Source of the DNA: Paucibacter sp. TC2R-5
Lineage (GTDB): Bacteria > Pseudomonadota > Gammaproteobacteria > Burkholderiales > Burkholderiaceae_C
Length of the DNA: 64,000 nucleotides
Assembly (NCBI RefSeq): GCF_025717605.1
Contig: NZ_JAJIRQ010000010.1
Location: forward strand, 1 to 64,000
Reading direction: 5' to 3'
The notes below the pieces were generated by a model, which worked only from the letters and a program-made list of their open reading frames with translations, did no database searches and was not told the origin of the DNA. Each line of letters opens with the position of its first letter. Within the stretch, counting starts at the first letter, position 1. Of the stretch, positions 47,639 through 57,095 are shown piece by piece. Both the position numbers and the translations under genes were made by a program.

Positions 47639-49690
47639 TCAATTCTCTAAAAAGCGCCGCATCAAGGCTTGCTGAGCACTGATGCCCCCGCCGCCGACTC
47701 TTGTGGATCGTCCATCGGGGCCGAGCTGCCAGGCATCCAGGCTGTCATGCAAATAGGGTTGCAGCGCTTCGTCGATGACGCGCTGGCGCAGCTTGGGGTC
47801 TTGCACCGGCCAAGCGATCTCGATACGGCGGAACATATTGCGGCTCATCCAATCCGCGCTGGACAAGTACAAGGCCTCGTCCGCATCCGTCGGGCCCCAG
47901 CGGAAATAGCTGATCCGCGTGTGCTCCAAAAAGCGCCCCACCACCGAGCGCACCACGATGTTGTCGCTGATCCCGGGCAAGCCGGGCGGCAGCATGCATG
48001 CGCCGCGCACGATCAAATCGATCTTGGCGCCGGCCTGCGCCGCACTCAAGAGTCCGTTGATCAACTCGGTGTCGGTCAAGGCATTGATCTTGACGACGAT
48101 GCGCGCCGGCCGGCCCTCGCGCGCAGCCTGCTCCACCCGGGCCAAATACTCCATCATGCTGCTGTGCAGATTGAACGGCGCCAACAAAAGCCGGCGCGGC
48201 ATCTTGATCTTGCCCAGCGAAGCCAGCTGACGGAAAACCGAATCGGCATCCGAGGTCAGCTCGGGATCGGCCGTCAAATAACCCAGATCGGTATAGAGCA
48301 GCGCCGTCTTGGGGTTGTAGTTGCCTGTCGACAAATGGGCATAACGCTTGAAACGATTGCCCTCGCGGCGCGTGATCAGCATCAGCTTGCCGTGGGTCTT
48401 GAAGCCCACAATGCCGTACACCACCTGCGCGCCGACGGCTTCCAGCCTTTCGGCCCAATTGATATTGGCCTCCTCGTCGAAGCGCGCCTTCAGCTCGACC
48501 ACCGCCATCACTTCCTTGCCGCGCCTGGCCGCCTCGATCAGCAAATCCATCAACACCGACTTGCTGCCGGTGCGATAAATCGTCAGCTTGATGGCCATCA
48601 CAGCCGGGTCTTCGACCGCCTCGCGCAAAAACTGCACGACCGGGTCGAAACTCTCAAAGGGGTGGTGCAACAGTACATCGCCCTTGCGTATGCACTCAAA
48701 AATCGACTTTTGACGCGGTAAACGCCACTCCGGCCAAACCGGCTCATGCGGCACAAAGCGCAGCTCCGGCGCATCGGTCTGATCAATCAACTCATTCAAG
48801 CGCACCAGATTGACCGGCCCGTTGACGCGGTAGAGCGCGGCGGCCGGCAACTCAAACTGTTCAAGCAAAAAGTCCGCCAACTCGGCCGGACAGCTTTTGG
48901 TCACCTCCAAGCGCACGGCGCGCCCGAAGTTGCGTGTCGTCAGGCCGGAGCGCAGTGCGTGGCGCAGATTGGCGATCTCTTCTTCGTCCACCTCCAACTC
49001 GGAATCGCGCGTCACACGGAACTGCGAAAAAGACTCGACCTTGCGCCCAGAGAACAGCTCCTCCAGATGCGCGCGGATGACGCTGGTCAGCAAAGCGAAG
49101 GCCTGCTGACCATCGCTGAGCGCGGCAGGCAGCTTGATCACGCGCGGCAGCACCCGGGGCACCTTGACGATGGCGATACGGTTGTCGCGACCGAAAGCAT
49201 CTTTGCCCGACAAGCGCGCGATGAAGTGCAGCGACTTGTTGGCCACTTGCGGGAACGGGTGCGCGGGGTCCAGCCCCACCGGCACCAAGAGCGGGCGCAC
49301 CTCGCGCTCGAAATACTTGGCCACCCACAAGCGCTGCGCGTCGTTGCGATCGGCGTGGTTGAGGATGGTGATCTTCTCGGCCAGCATCTTGGGCGCGAGT
49401 TGCTCATTGAAGATCGAATATTGCTCGTCGATCAGCGCATGGGCGGCGCGGGCAACGCGCTCCACATCACGCGCATTGATCGAAGACTGCGGGTCGCGCG
49501 CGGCGTCCAGCATGTCGGCAAAGCGCACCTCGAAGAATTCATCCAGATTCGAGGACACGATGCAGACATAGCGCAGCCGCTCCAGCAGCGGCACATCGAC
49601 GCGCTGCGCCTGCGCCAGCACCCGCCGGTTGAATTCAAGAATGGCTTGCTCTCGGCTGAGCAAGGCGATGGGCTGCGTGTTTAGGGTCAT
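47639..49690 (-). CDS. ppk1: Polyphosphate kinase 1
   Basis: Makes polyphosphate from ATP (683 aa). The N-domain starts TQPIALLSREQAILEFNRRV and has the SNLDEFFEVR stretch. The phospholipase-D-like catalytic domains have His 433 (KTHGKLML), the phosphorylated residue by homology, and His 590 (EHTRISYF). The numbering is close to the E. coli enzyme. It is followed by sixA and preceded at 4 nt by the metallophosphoesterase gene; with ppx nearby it forms the polyphosphate turnover module. Confidence 0.97.
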   Translation of the reverse strand: MTLNTQPIALLSREQAILEFNRRVLAQAQRVDVPLLERLRYVCIVSSNLDEFFEVRFADMLDAARDPQSSINARDVERVARAAHALIDEQYSIFNEQLAPKMLAEKITILNHADRNDAQRLWVAKYFEREVRPLLVPVGLDPAHPFPQVANKSLHFIARLSGKDAFGRDNRIAIVKVPRVLPRVIKLPAALSDGQQAFALLTSVIRAHLEELFSGRKVESFSQFRVTRDSELEVDEEEIANLRHALRSGLTTRNFGRAVRLEVTKSCPAELADFLLEQFELPAAALYRVNGPVNLVRLNELIDQTDAPELRFVPHEPVWPEWRLPRQKSIFECIRKGDVLLHHPFESFDPVVQFLREAVEDPAVMAIKLTIYRTGSKSVLMDLLIEAARRGKEVMAVVELKARFDEEANINWAERLEAVGAQVVYGIVGFKTHGKLMLITRREGNRFKRYAHLSTGNYNPKTALLYTDLGYLTADPELTSDADSVFRQLASLGKIKMPRRLLLAPFNLHSSMMEYLARVEQAAREGRPARIVVKINALTDTELINGLLSAAQAGAKIDLIVRGACMLPPGLPGISDNIVVRSVVGRFLEHTRISYFRWGPTDADEALYLSSADWMSRNMFRRIEIAWPVQDPKLRQRVIDEALQPYLHDSLDAWQLGPDGRSTRVGGGGISAQQALMRRFLEN

Positions 49691-49694
49691 GAGC

Positions 49695-50594
49695 CTATTT
49701 TAATTGAGCTAGCGCAACCCCGACCGACGCCGGCTGTGCAGCAACACCCTTCGCCACCGGACGGCGGTAACGCTCACTCCAGTCCAATATCTCCAGCCGC
49801 CCGTCAGCATGCTCGACCAAGGCCGTCAGGCTCTCGACCCAGTCGCCATCGTTGGCGTAGAGGATGCCGTCGATCTCGCGCAGCTCGGCATGGTGGATAT
49901 GGCCACAAACCACGCCGTGCACGCCGCGCTTGCGCGCCTCGCGAGCGACGGCGACCTCGAAGTCGGAAATAAAACTGACCGCCCGTTTGACCTTGAGCTT
50001 CAGGTATTTGGACAAGCTCCAATAGGGCAAACCCATGCGGGCACGCAGCCGGTTCAGGTAGCTGTTGAGCTTCAAGGTGAACTCGTAGGCGGTGTCGCCC
50101 ACATGCGCCAGCCACTTGGCGCATTGGATGACGCCGTCGAACAAGTCGCCATGCGTGATCCAGAGCGTGCGGCCATCGGCCGTCTCATGAATCCAATCTT
50201 GCACGACCTCAATGCCGCCGAAGTCATGATTGACGTACTTGCGCGCAAACTCGTCGTGGTTGCCGGGAATAAAAATCACCCGGCAGCCTTTGCGTGCCTT
50301 GCGCAGCAGTTTTTGCACCACATCGTTGTGAGCCTGCGGCCAATACCAGCTGCGGCGCAACTGCCAGCCATCAATGATGTCGCCGACCAAGAACAGCTGC
50401 TCGCATTCAACCTCGCGCAAGAATTCCAGCAAGGCCTCGGCCTGACAGCCGGGCGTGCCCAGATGAATGTCCGAAATCCAGACGGTGCGAAAGCGCTGAC
50501 TCGGCTCATCGGCGCCGGCAGTGGCTTCAGCGTCATCAAGCGCTGGGTTGGCAAGGGCGGCGGCGGCGCGCGCCAGGGCGGAGTCGTGCTGCAT
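49695..50594 (-). CDS. LpxH-like calcineurin-type metallophosphoesterase
   Basis: Protein of 299 aa with the metallophosphoesterase core: ISDIHLGT (about 40-47, Asp and His ligands), VGDIIDGW (about 70-77), IPGNHDEF (about 109-116), THGDLFD (about 147-153) and GHIHHAEL (about 232-239). These are all five metal-site motifs of the UDP-2,3-diacylglucosamine diphosphatase class. Such proteins often are annotated as LpxH-like, but this longer type with an N-terminal extension is distinct from LpxH itself. The start at 50594 is favoured; the frame is open to 50972. It is 4 nt from ppk1 and heads this operon. Confidence 0.85.
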   Translation of the reverse strand: MQHDSALARAAAALANPALDDAEATAGADEPSQRFRTVWISDIHLGTPGCQAEALLEFLREVECEQLFLVGDIIDGWQLRRSWYWPQAHNDVVQKLLRKARKGCRVIFIPGNHDEFARKYVNHDFGGIEVVQDWIHETADGRTLWITHGDLFDGVIQCAKWLAHVGDTAYEFTLKLNSYLNRLRARMGLPYWSLSKYLKLKVKRAVSFISDFEVAVAREARKRGVHGVVCGHIHHAELREIDGILYANDGDWVESLTALVEHADGRLEILDWSERYRRPVAKGVAAQPASVGVALAQLK

Positions 50595-50694
50595 GGCTGG
50601 GAAGCTTGACGCGCGGGCGTGTCGCGGCCGTGGCAACTCGGTGAAGCTTGCGTGACAAGCACTCGATCCGCGGGCTGCCCGGATAATCAGCCCC

Positions 50695-51630
50695 ATGCAC
50701 CTGATGATTCCCCATACCAGCGCCGTCGGCGAGGCCGCCTCCCACACGCTGGGTGAACTGACCCTCCCCCATCTCGCCGAATTGCTGCCGCTGCTCACGC
50801 CGGTCGGCGCGCCAATAGGTAGCGACGAATACAGCTTCAACACGCCTTTTGAGCTGGCCCTTGCCCAACTGCGCGGTGCGCCTGCAGTTGAGGACGGCTG
50901 CTTGCCCACCGCAGCCTGGGGGCTGGCAAAAGATCCGGCCGGCCCTGAGGCCTGGGCCCAACTGAGCCCCATTCACCTGTCGGTCGGCAGTGACCAAATC
51001 ACTGCCCTGCCCCCACAAGCGCTGGCGCTGACCGAGGCCGAGTCGCAAGCCTTCTTCAACAGCTTGGCCGAACTGTGGCCGGCGGACGAGGGCTGGGCCG
51101 CGCAGTGGCGGGGCCGCGATCAATGGCTGATCGCCCACCCCAGCTTTGCCGGCCTGCGCAGCGCCAGCCTAGAGCGGGTGGTGCAGCGCAATGTGGACCC
51201 CTGGATGCCGCAAGCCCGGCGTTTGCGGACGCTGCAAAACGAGGTGCAGATGCTCTTGCATGGACACCCTTTGAATGAGGCCCGCGAGGCAGTCGGCGCC
51301 TTGGCCCTGAATTCGGTCTGGATCAGCGGCTGCGGCGTTGCCCGCGGCGGCCCCTTGCCGGCCGATTTACAAATCGAGGAGGGTCTGCGTGAGCCGCTGC
51401 TGGCGGGCGACTGGCAGGCCTGGAGCGATGCCTGGGTGCGACTCGACGCCGGCCCTGTGGCGGCTTTGTTGGCGAGGGCCAGGCAGGGCGAAACTGGCCT
51501 GCGCCTCACGCTTTGCGGTGAGCGCTTGGCGAGCAGTTGGTCGCTGAAGCCACGCCCGCGCCTGCAAAGGCTCTGGCAGTCCTTGCGGTCAAGCCGCAGC
51601 AACACCGCCAGCATCTTGGGGGCGCTATGA
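50695..51630 (+). CDS. RpfE-like / phosphoglycerate mutase-like conserved protein before recJ
   Basis: Protein of 311 aa with no obvious catalytic motif; I recognise it mainly by context. Related genes upstream of recJ are annotated as RpfE-type regulatory protein or phosphoglycerate mutase-like in beta- and gammaproteobacteria, and the segment HLSVGSDQITALPP with a following E-A-x-F-F pattern looks like those. NEVQMLLHGHPLNEAREAVGALALNSVWISGCG, with a strict NSVW-x-W/S-G-x-G pattern, is the most conserved part. The start at 50695 is the first ATG. The stop overlaps recJ (ATGA), so the two are coupled. The function is unknown; the name RpfE derives from Xanthomonas synteny. Confidence 0.75.
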   Translation: MHLMIPHTSAVGEAASHTLGELTLPHLAELLPLLTPVGAPIGSDEYSFNTPFELALAQLRGAPAVEDGCLPTAAWGLAKDPAGPEAWAQLSPIHLSVGSDQITALPPQALALTEAESQAFFNSLAELWPADEGWAAQWRGRDQWLIAHPSFAGLRSASLERVVQRNVDPWMPQARRLRTLQNEVQMLLHGHPLNEAREAVGALALNSVWISGCGVARGGPLPADLQIEEGLREPLLAGDWQAWSDAWVRLDAGPVAALLARARQGETGLRLTLCGERLASSWSLKPRPRLQRLWQSLRSSRSNTASILGAL

Positions 51631-53372
51631 GCGCCGGCCCGCAGCTGATTCAGCGGCCGGCCGCGCCGCGTGCCGCCTGGGCACTGGAGCAAGCGGGGCT
51701 GTCGCCGCTGCTGGCACAGCTGTTTGCGGCGCGCGGCGTCAAAACTGCCGAGGAACTGGACGACGGCCTGGGGCGCTTGCTGCCGCCCTCGGGCCTGAAG
51801 GGTATCGCCGACGCGGCGCGACTGCTGGCCGATTGCATCGAAGCGCAGGCGCGCATCTGCATCGTCGCCGACTATGACTGCGACGGCGCGACCGCCTGCA
51901 CCGTGGCGCTGCGGGGTTTGGCCTTGCTGGGCGCCAAGCCGGCGCAGCTGGGCTATGTGGTGCCCGACCGTGCCATTCACGGCTACGGGCTGACGCCGGC
52001 CATCGTCGACCTGGCGCTGGCCCAACAAGGGCCGCGCCCGCAGCTCTTGATGACGGTCGACAACGGCATCGCCAGCATTGCCGGCATTGCGCACGCCAAG
52101 GCGCTGGGCCTGCAGGTGCTGGTGACCGACCATCACCTGCCCGCTGTCTTCGACGGCGTCACCGAGTTGCCCGAGGCGGCGGCCATCGTCAACCCCAGCC
52201 AGCCCGGCTGCACATTCGAGAGCAAAAATTTGGCCGGCGTCGGCGTTGCTTTTTACGTGCTGCTGGCGCTGCGCAGCGAGTTGCGCACGCGCGGGCATTT
52301 CGACGCGCAAAGCCAGCCCAAGCTGGACGGCCTGCTTGACTTGGTGGCCCTGGGTACGGTGGCCGATGTGGTCAGGCTTGATGCCAACAACCGCCGTCTG
52401 GTCTCGCAGGGCTTGAAGCGCATGCGCGCCGGTAGGGCGCACCCCGGCGTGGCCGCCTTGTTCAGCGCCGCGGGCCGCGACAGCGCGCGCGCCAACGCCT
52501 TCGATCTGGGCTTCGCGCTGGGGCCGCGCATCAATGCGGCAGGCCGCCTGTCCGATATGACGCTGGGCATCGAGTGCCTGCTGACCGACGACCCCGGCCG
52601 CGCGCTGGAGTTGGCCAAGCAGCTTGACGCCATCAACCGCGAGCGCCGCGTGATCGAGGCCGATATGCGCGAGCAGGCCGAGTTCAAGCTCGATGCGCTG
52701 CTGCAAGACCCGCGCCTGAAGGGTGAGCCGCCGCCGGCGCTGGCGATCTTCGAGGCCGAATTCCACGAAGGCGTGGTCGGCATCATCGCCTCGCGCCTGA
52801 AGGACCGCGTGCACCGGCCGACCTTTGTGTTCGCGCGCGGCGCCGACGGCCAGCTCAAGGGCTCGGGCCGCTCGATTGCCGGCTTTCATCTGCGCGACGC
52901 GCTGGATCTGATCAGCAAACGCCACCCCGCTTTGCTGAAGAAGTTTGGCGGCCACGCGATGGCGGCCGGCTGCACGCTGGCGGATGACGGCTTTGAGCCC
53001 TTTGAAGCGGCCTTGCGCGAGGTGGCCGGTGAATGGCTGGATGCCAGCGCCCTGACCCGCACCCTGCGCACCGACGGCCCCTTGGCGCCCGAGCACTTCA
53101 AGCCCGACAGCGTGCGGGCGCTGGAGGCGCAGGTCTGGGGTCAGGCCTTCGAGGCGCCGCTGTTTTGCGACGCAGTCGAAATCATCTCGCAGCGCATCGT
53201 GGGCGAAAAGCACACCAAGCTGCGGCTGCGCCAAGCCGGTCAGCTGCGGGATGCGATCTGGTTCGGCCATATCGAGCCGCTACCCAGCCAAGGCCAGATG
53301 GCTTACCGGCTCAGCCTGGACGAGTACCAGGGGCAACAACGGGTGCAAATGATTGTTGAAGCAATGGTGTGA
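51627..53372 (+). CDS. recJ: Single-stranded-DNA-specific exonuclease RecJ
   Basis: 5'-3' exonuclease of 581 aa for recombination and mismatch repair. The DHH-family motifs are VADYDCDGATA (about 82-92), DNGIAS (about 143-148), TDHHLP (about 165-170, the DHH motif), LVALGTVADVV (about 232-242), and the DHHA1 domain with GSGRSIAGFHL and GGHAMAAG; the OB domain is at the C-terminus. The start overlaps the upstream gene's stop. An upstream in-frame ATG at 51537 inside that gene is rejected. A 716-aa open frame on the other strand is only a shadow. Confidence 0.96.
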   Translation: MSAGPQLIQRPAAPRAAWALEQAGLSPLLAQLFAARGVKTAEELDDGLGRLLPPSGLKGIADAARLLADCIEAQARICIVADYDCDGATACTVALRGLALLGAKPAQLGYVVPDRAIHGYGLTPAIVDLALAQQGPRPQLLMTVDNGIASIAGIAHAKALGLQVLVTDHHLPAVFDGVTELPEAAAIVNPSQPGCTFESKNLAGVGVAFYVLLALRSELRTRGHFDAQSQPKLDGLLDLVALGTVADVVRLDANNRRLVSQGLKRMRAGRAHPGVAALFSAAGRDSARANAFDLGFALGPRINAAGRLSDMTLGIECLLTDDPGRALELAKQLDAINRERRVIEADMREQAEFKLDALLQDPRLKGEPPPALAIFEAEFHEGVVGIIASRLKDRVHRPTFVFARGADGQLKGSGRSIAGFHLRDALDLISKRHPALLKKFGGHAMAAGCTLADDGFEPFEAALREVAGEWLDASALTRTLRTDGPLAPEHFKPDSVRALEAQVWGQAFEAPLFCDAVEIISQRIVGEKHTKLRLRQAGQLRDAIWFGHIEPLPSQGQMAYRLSLDEYQGQQRVQMIVEAMV

Positions 53373-53396
53373 GGCCTGCTCTTTTAGAATGCCGCT

Positions 53397-54305
53397 GTGA
53401 GCACCTCTACATTGACCTTCCCTGATCGCGTCAATCACCTGACGAACGCCGACCTGCATTGCCACTCCAAGGTGTCCGACGGCACGCTGGAGCCGGAAGC
53501 GCTGGCGGCGCGGGCCAAGGCCAATGGTGTGACGTTATGGGCATTGACTGATCATGACGAAGTGGCCGGGCAGCAGCGCGCGCTGGACGCGGCGCTGGCG
53601 CTGGGCCTGCCCTATTTGACCGGCGTCGAGGTGTCGGTCAGCTTCGCGGGTCAGGTCGTGCACATCGTAGGCCTGGGCTTTGATCACCACAACGAGCCCT
53701 TGCTTGCGGGCTTGCGCGCCACCCGCGGCGGGCGCGAGCAGCGCGCGCGTGAGATGGCGGCAGGTTTGGCTCAAGTCGGCATCAAAGACGCTTACGAAGG
53801 CGCGCTGAAGTATGTCGGCAACCCGGAGTTGATCTCGCGCACCCACTTCGCGCGCTTTCTGGTCGAGGCCGGCCATTGCAGCGATATCTCCGAGGTGTTT
53901 CGCCGTTACCTCACCGAAGGCAAGCCCGGTTATGTCGAGCACCGTTGGGCACGCCTGGGCGACGCAATGCGCTGGATTTTGGAGGCCGGCGGCCAAGCGG
54001 TGATTGCCCATCCGGCCCGCTACAGCTTCACGCCAACCGAAGAATATGCGCTGATCACCGAATTCATTGCCCACGGCGGACGCGGCATCGAAGTCGTCAC
54101 CGGCAGCCACAGCGACGCCGATGCGGCCAAGTACACCGAGACCGCCCTGGAATTCGCCTTGCTCGCCTCGCGCGGCTCCGACTTTCACTCGCCCGAGGAA
54201 AGCCGCACCGACCTGGGACAACTGAAGGATTTGTCGGGACGCTTGAGCCCGATCTGGCAACTGTTGGATACGCGCATCCATTGGCCGCCGGCCGCGCGGC
54301 AGTAG
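53397..54305 (+). CDS. rnm: PHP-domain 5'-3' exoribonuclease/nucleotidase (RNase AM type)
   Basis: Protein of 302 aa with a polymerase/histidinol phosphatase (PHP) domain. Metal ligands are ADLHCHSKVSDG (about 19-30), TDHDEV (about 52-57), GVEVSV, the HPARY region (about 203) and the final SDFHSP (about 260-265). The family (YciV/RNase AM) trims 5S rRNA and digests short RNAs and pAp-like nucleotides. The start is GTG at 53397, placed 24 nt after recJ. It is followed by the YciO-like gene after 36 nt; this trio is also found in other gammaproteobacteria and betaproteobacteria. Confidence 0.85.
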   Translation: MSTSTLTFPDRVNHLTNADLHCHSKVSDGTLEPEALAARAKANGVTLWALTDHDEVAGQQRALDAALALGLPYLTGVEVSVSFAGQVVHIVGLGFDHHNEPLLAGLRATRGGREQRAREMAAGLAQVGIKDAYEGALKYVGNPELISRTHFARFLVEAGHCSDISEVFRRYLTEGKPGYVEHRWARLGDAMRWILEAGGQAVIAHPARYSFTPTEEYALITEFIAHGGRGIEVVTGSHSDADAAKYTETALEFALLASRGSDFHSPEESRTDLGQLKDLSGRLSPIWQLLDTRIHWPPAARQ

Positions 54306-54341
54306 GCGCTATTTGAGCCAGCGGCGGTACACAATTGCCGC

Positions 54342-54974
54342 ATGGCCCAATATTTCGAAGTTCACCCCGAAAACCCGCAGCAACGCTTTCTCAAACAAGC
54401 GGCGCAAATCATCAATGCAGGCGGCATCGGCGCAATCCCGACCGACTCCAGCTACGCCTTCGTCTGCCGCCTTGACGACAAGACCGCCGCCGAATCGCTG
54501 CGGCGCATTCGCGGCATCGACGACAAGCATCACCTGACGCTGCTGTGCCGCGACCTGAGCGAGTTGGCCAGCTACGCCCGCGTCGACAACAGCCAGTACC
54601 GCCTGCTCAAGCTGGCAACGCCGGGTCCTTTCACCTTCATTCTGGAGGCCACCAAGGAAGTGCCGCGCCGGCTTTCTCACCCCTCGCGCCGTACCATCGG
54701 TCTGCGCGTGCCCGAGCATCGGGTCACGCAGGAACTCTTGGCCCTGCTGGGCCAGCCCTTGTTGGCAACTACGCTGATCGCCCCCGGCGAGACCGAACCG
54801 ATGAACGACGCGCGCGAGATCTCGGATCGTTTTGATCGCTTGCTGCAAGTCATCGTCGATGCCGGGGCCTGCCCACTTGAGCCCACCACGGTGATTGATC
54901 TGACCGGCGAAACGGCGCAAATCATTCGATTGGGTCGCGGCGATCCAGTTACGCTAGGCCTCGCTACAGATTAA
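54342..54974 (+). CDS. YciO-like YrdC/Sua5-domain protein
   Basis: Protein of 210 aa made of one YrdC domain. Features include IPTDSSYAFVCRLDDK (about 32-47), RIRGIDDKHHLTLLC (about 56-70), the nucleotide-binding TPGPFTFILEATKEVPRR (about 93-110) and the Sua5-type GLRVPEH. It lacks the C-terminal Sua5 domain. The D-K-x-H/K-x-L rather than K-x-R-x-x-x-P-L pattern and the neighbour rnm mark it as YciO-type, related to threonylcarbamoyl-AMP synthases but with a doubtful role in tRNA modification. Its frame continues the rnm operon; no true terminator is clear, though a loose CCCCAAA/TTTGGGG dyad follows. Confidence 0.8.
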   Translation: MAQYFEVHPENPQQRFLKQAAQIINAGGIGAIPTDSSYAFVCRLDDKTAAESLRRIRGIDDKHHLTLLCRDLSELASYARVDNSQYRLLKLATPGPFTFILEATKEVPRRLSHPSRRTIGLRVPEHRVTQELLALLGQPLLATTLIAPGETEPMNDAREISDRFDRLLQVIVDAGACPLEPTTVIDLTGETAQIIRLGRGDPVTLGLATD

Positions 54975-55102
54975 TCCCCAAAAAAACTGCGCAAGAAGTG
55001 CTCAAGAAGTTTGGGGGGCAGTCGATGTAGCTTTGGTCTACCGTAATCCACATGGGGTGGAACGGAAACGCCGCCGGCCGCGGCACGGAAGAAAGCGCTC
55101 CC

Positions 55103-56650
55103 ATGAACTTCCTTAGCAAGCTGCGTATCAGCCAGCGCCTGGCACTGAGCTATGGTCTGCTGATTATTTTGCTCACCATCATCGGTGGCTACGGCGCATA
55201 CAGCGCCAACCGCCTCGCCAAGGACTTGGATCAAACCGCCAAGCAAAGCCTGGTCAAAATCGCCGCCGCCAACGGGCTGGAAAGTCAAGTCAGCATCGTG
55301 GCCCGGGCCTCCCGCGACCTGCTGCTGCTGGACTCGGCAGGAGCGATCAAGAAGCAAAAAACACTGATCGACGGTGCCTTGCAAGAGAGTGAGAAGCAAC
55401 TCGCGGCGCTGCTCAGCAACCCCGAACAAGGTCGCGAGACCGAGCTGCTCAGTCAAATCAAGGACGCTCAGGCCAAGTTCTTCGCCTCGATCGCCAAGTT
55501 CCGCAAGGTTCAAATTGACGGCAGCCCCGACGAAGCCCGCGAAAGCCTGATCACCGATGTGCGTCCGGCCCAGCAAAGCTATCAAGACGGGCTCAAAGGC
55601 CTGGTCGATCTGCAGTTCGAGAACGCCAATGAATTGGCTGTTTCGGGCGGCGAGCTGGCCCGCAATTCGGTCTTGGTGACCGTGATCTTGGTCATCGCCG
55701 CAGTCTTGATCGGCAGCTTCGGCGGCTTGGCGATTGTTCGCTCCATCACTGTGCCTATCAAGCAGGCTCAAGCCGCCGCGGAAGCCATTCGCAATGGTGA
55801 TCTGACCCATCAATTCGAAGCCGCCGGCTCTGACGAGCTGGGGCAGATGCTGGACTCGATGCAAGCCATGCAGCAGGCCTTGGCCGGGGTGGTTGGCAGC
55901 GTCGGCGCGGCAGCCAACGACGTCGCGGAGAGCACTGGGCAAATCGTCAGCGGCAATGGGGATCTGTCAGACCGCACCGCTCGCTCGGCCTCCAGCCTGC
56001 AAAACACCGCCGCCTCAGTCGAAGAGATAGCAGCCAATCTGAGCGGAGCCAGCGAGCTGACCCGCAAGGCCGCAGGTATTGCCACCAAGGCCCGCAACTC
56101 GGCTTCGGCCGGCGGCAAGGTGGTGTCGCAAGTGGTTGCCACCATGCAAGAAATCAGCGCCAGCTCGCACAAGATTGGCGACATCATCGGCGTGATTGAC
56201 GGCATCGCCTTCCAAACCAATATCTTGGCGCTGAACGCAGCCGTTGAGGCGGCCCGTGCCGGCGAGCATGGCCGCGGCTTCGCCGTGGTGGCGTCCGAAG
56301 TGCGGGCGCTGGCCTCACGCGCAGCCGGTGCCGCCAAGGAGATCAAGGTGCTGATTCAAGAGTCGACCGTCAAGGTTGAAACCGGCACCGCCTTGGTCAA
56401 CAATGCCGGCGTCACCATCAGCAGCGTCGTCAACGAAGTCAATGACATGGGCAAGTTGATCGAGGAGATTTCGCACTCCGCGCAAGAGCAAGCCACCGGC
56501 GTTGGCGTGGTCAATCACTCGATGAACGAGTTGGACCGCAGTACCCAGCAAAACGCTTCTTTGGTCAGTGCACTGAGCAAGTCCACCGAGGCCTTGACCA
56601 GTTCCTCTTCGCGACTCTTGGAAGCGGTTGGATTTTTCCGTGTTCACTGA
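55103..56650 (+). CDS. Methyl-accepting chemotaxis protein
   Basis: Transmembrane chemoreceptor of 515 aa. It has a first membrane helix (about 10-32), a periplasmic four-helix-type sensor domain (about 33-188, mostly helical), a second membrane helix (about 190-212), a HAMP domain (about 213-265) and the signalling coiled-coil with the hairpin tip [32 protein letters not shown] at about 370-402. The sensed compound cannot be told. It ends at about the last methylation helix, with no C-terminal CheR-binding pentapeptide seen. The ATG at 55103 is preferred over 55052; a fair ribosome site (GGAAGAAAG) supports it. The downstream genes encode mini-TonB proteins in the same direction. Confidence 0.93.
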   Translation: MNFLSKLRISQRLALSYGLLIILLTIIGGYGAYSANRLAKDLDQTAKQSLVKIAAANGLESQVSIVARASRDLLLLDSAGAIKKQKTLIDGALQESEKQLAALLSNPEQGRETELLSQIKDAQAKFFASIAKFRKVQIDGSPDEARESLITDVRPAQQSYQDGLKGLVDLQFENANELAVSGGELARNSVLVTVILVIAAVLIGSFGGLAIVRSITVPIKQAQAAAEAIRNGDLTHQFEAAGSDELGQMLDSMQAMQQALAGVVGSVGAAANDVAESTGQIVSGNGDLSDRTARSASSLQNTAASVEEIAANLSGASELTRKAAGIATKARNSASAGGKVVSQVVATMQEISASSHKIGDIIGVIDGIAFQTNILALNAAVEAARAGEHGRGFAVVASEVRALASRAAGAAKEIKVLIQESTVKVETGTALVNNAGVTISSVVNEVNDMGKLIEEISHSAQEQATGVGVVNHSMNELDRSTQQNASLVSALSKSTEALTSSSSRLLEAVGFFRVH

Positions 56651-56694
56651 GGCGATCAGCAGCCATAATCAATTAGCACTACGCAAGGATAGCA

Positions 56695-57039
56695 ATGAGC
56701 CTCATCACTTCATTCCTGCCCAAAATTTCGCGCTCGGGCCTGGGCCTGATCGGCGCTGTGTTGATCGCTGCCAGCGCCATCGCAGCGCCGCCGCCCAAGG
56801 TCTTGAAAAAAGTCCCGCCGGAATTCCCCGCCGCCGCCGTCAAGAAAGGCGTCACCTCGGGCACCGTGAAGGCTCAGTTGGCGATTGCCGCCGATGGCAA
56901 GGTCACCGAGGTCACCATTCTGGAAACCTCGTCGCCCAAACTATTCGACCGCGCCGTGATTGAGGCGCTGATGGAATGGCGTTTTGAAGGCAGTGGCGAA
57001 AAACGCACACATGAAATGACGCTGGTGTTCAACGAATGA
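56695..57039 (+). CDS. Stand-alone TonB C-terminal domain protein, first copy
   Basis: Exported protein of 114 aa that contains little more than a TonB C-terminal domain. A signal peptide or single anchor occupies about 1-30 (ending AIAAPPP), followed by VLKKVPPEFPAAAVKKGVTSGTVKAQ, the strand-helix start of the fold, and by KLFDRAVIEALMEWRFEG, the A-x-x-x-M-x-x-W-R-F/Y pattern. The proline-rich spacer of TonB is missing, so if it is anchored it could not span the periplasm. It follows the chemoreceptor by 44 nt. The next gene is a close paralogue. Role unknown; partner of ExbBD-type or a periplasmic scaffold are possible. Confidence 0.85.
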   Translation: MSLITSFLPKISRSGLGLIGAVLIAASAIAAPPPKVLKKVPPEFPAAAVKKGVTSGTVKAQLAIAADGKVTEVTILETSSPKLFDRAVIEALMEWRFEGSGEKRTHEMTLVFNE

Positions 57040-57095
57040 ACCCGCATCGGTTTTAACGATCAATTGATTGAAAAGAGGCCTAGCCTAGGATCGCA

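Noticed and set aside
51120-53270. A 716-aa open frame on the minus strand opposite recJ
   Set aside because: It is a shadow of the high-G/C recJ codons: composition is rich in Arg, Gln and Ala with no family pattern, while recJ on the plus strand has all DHH motifs.
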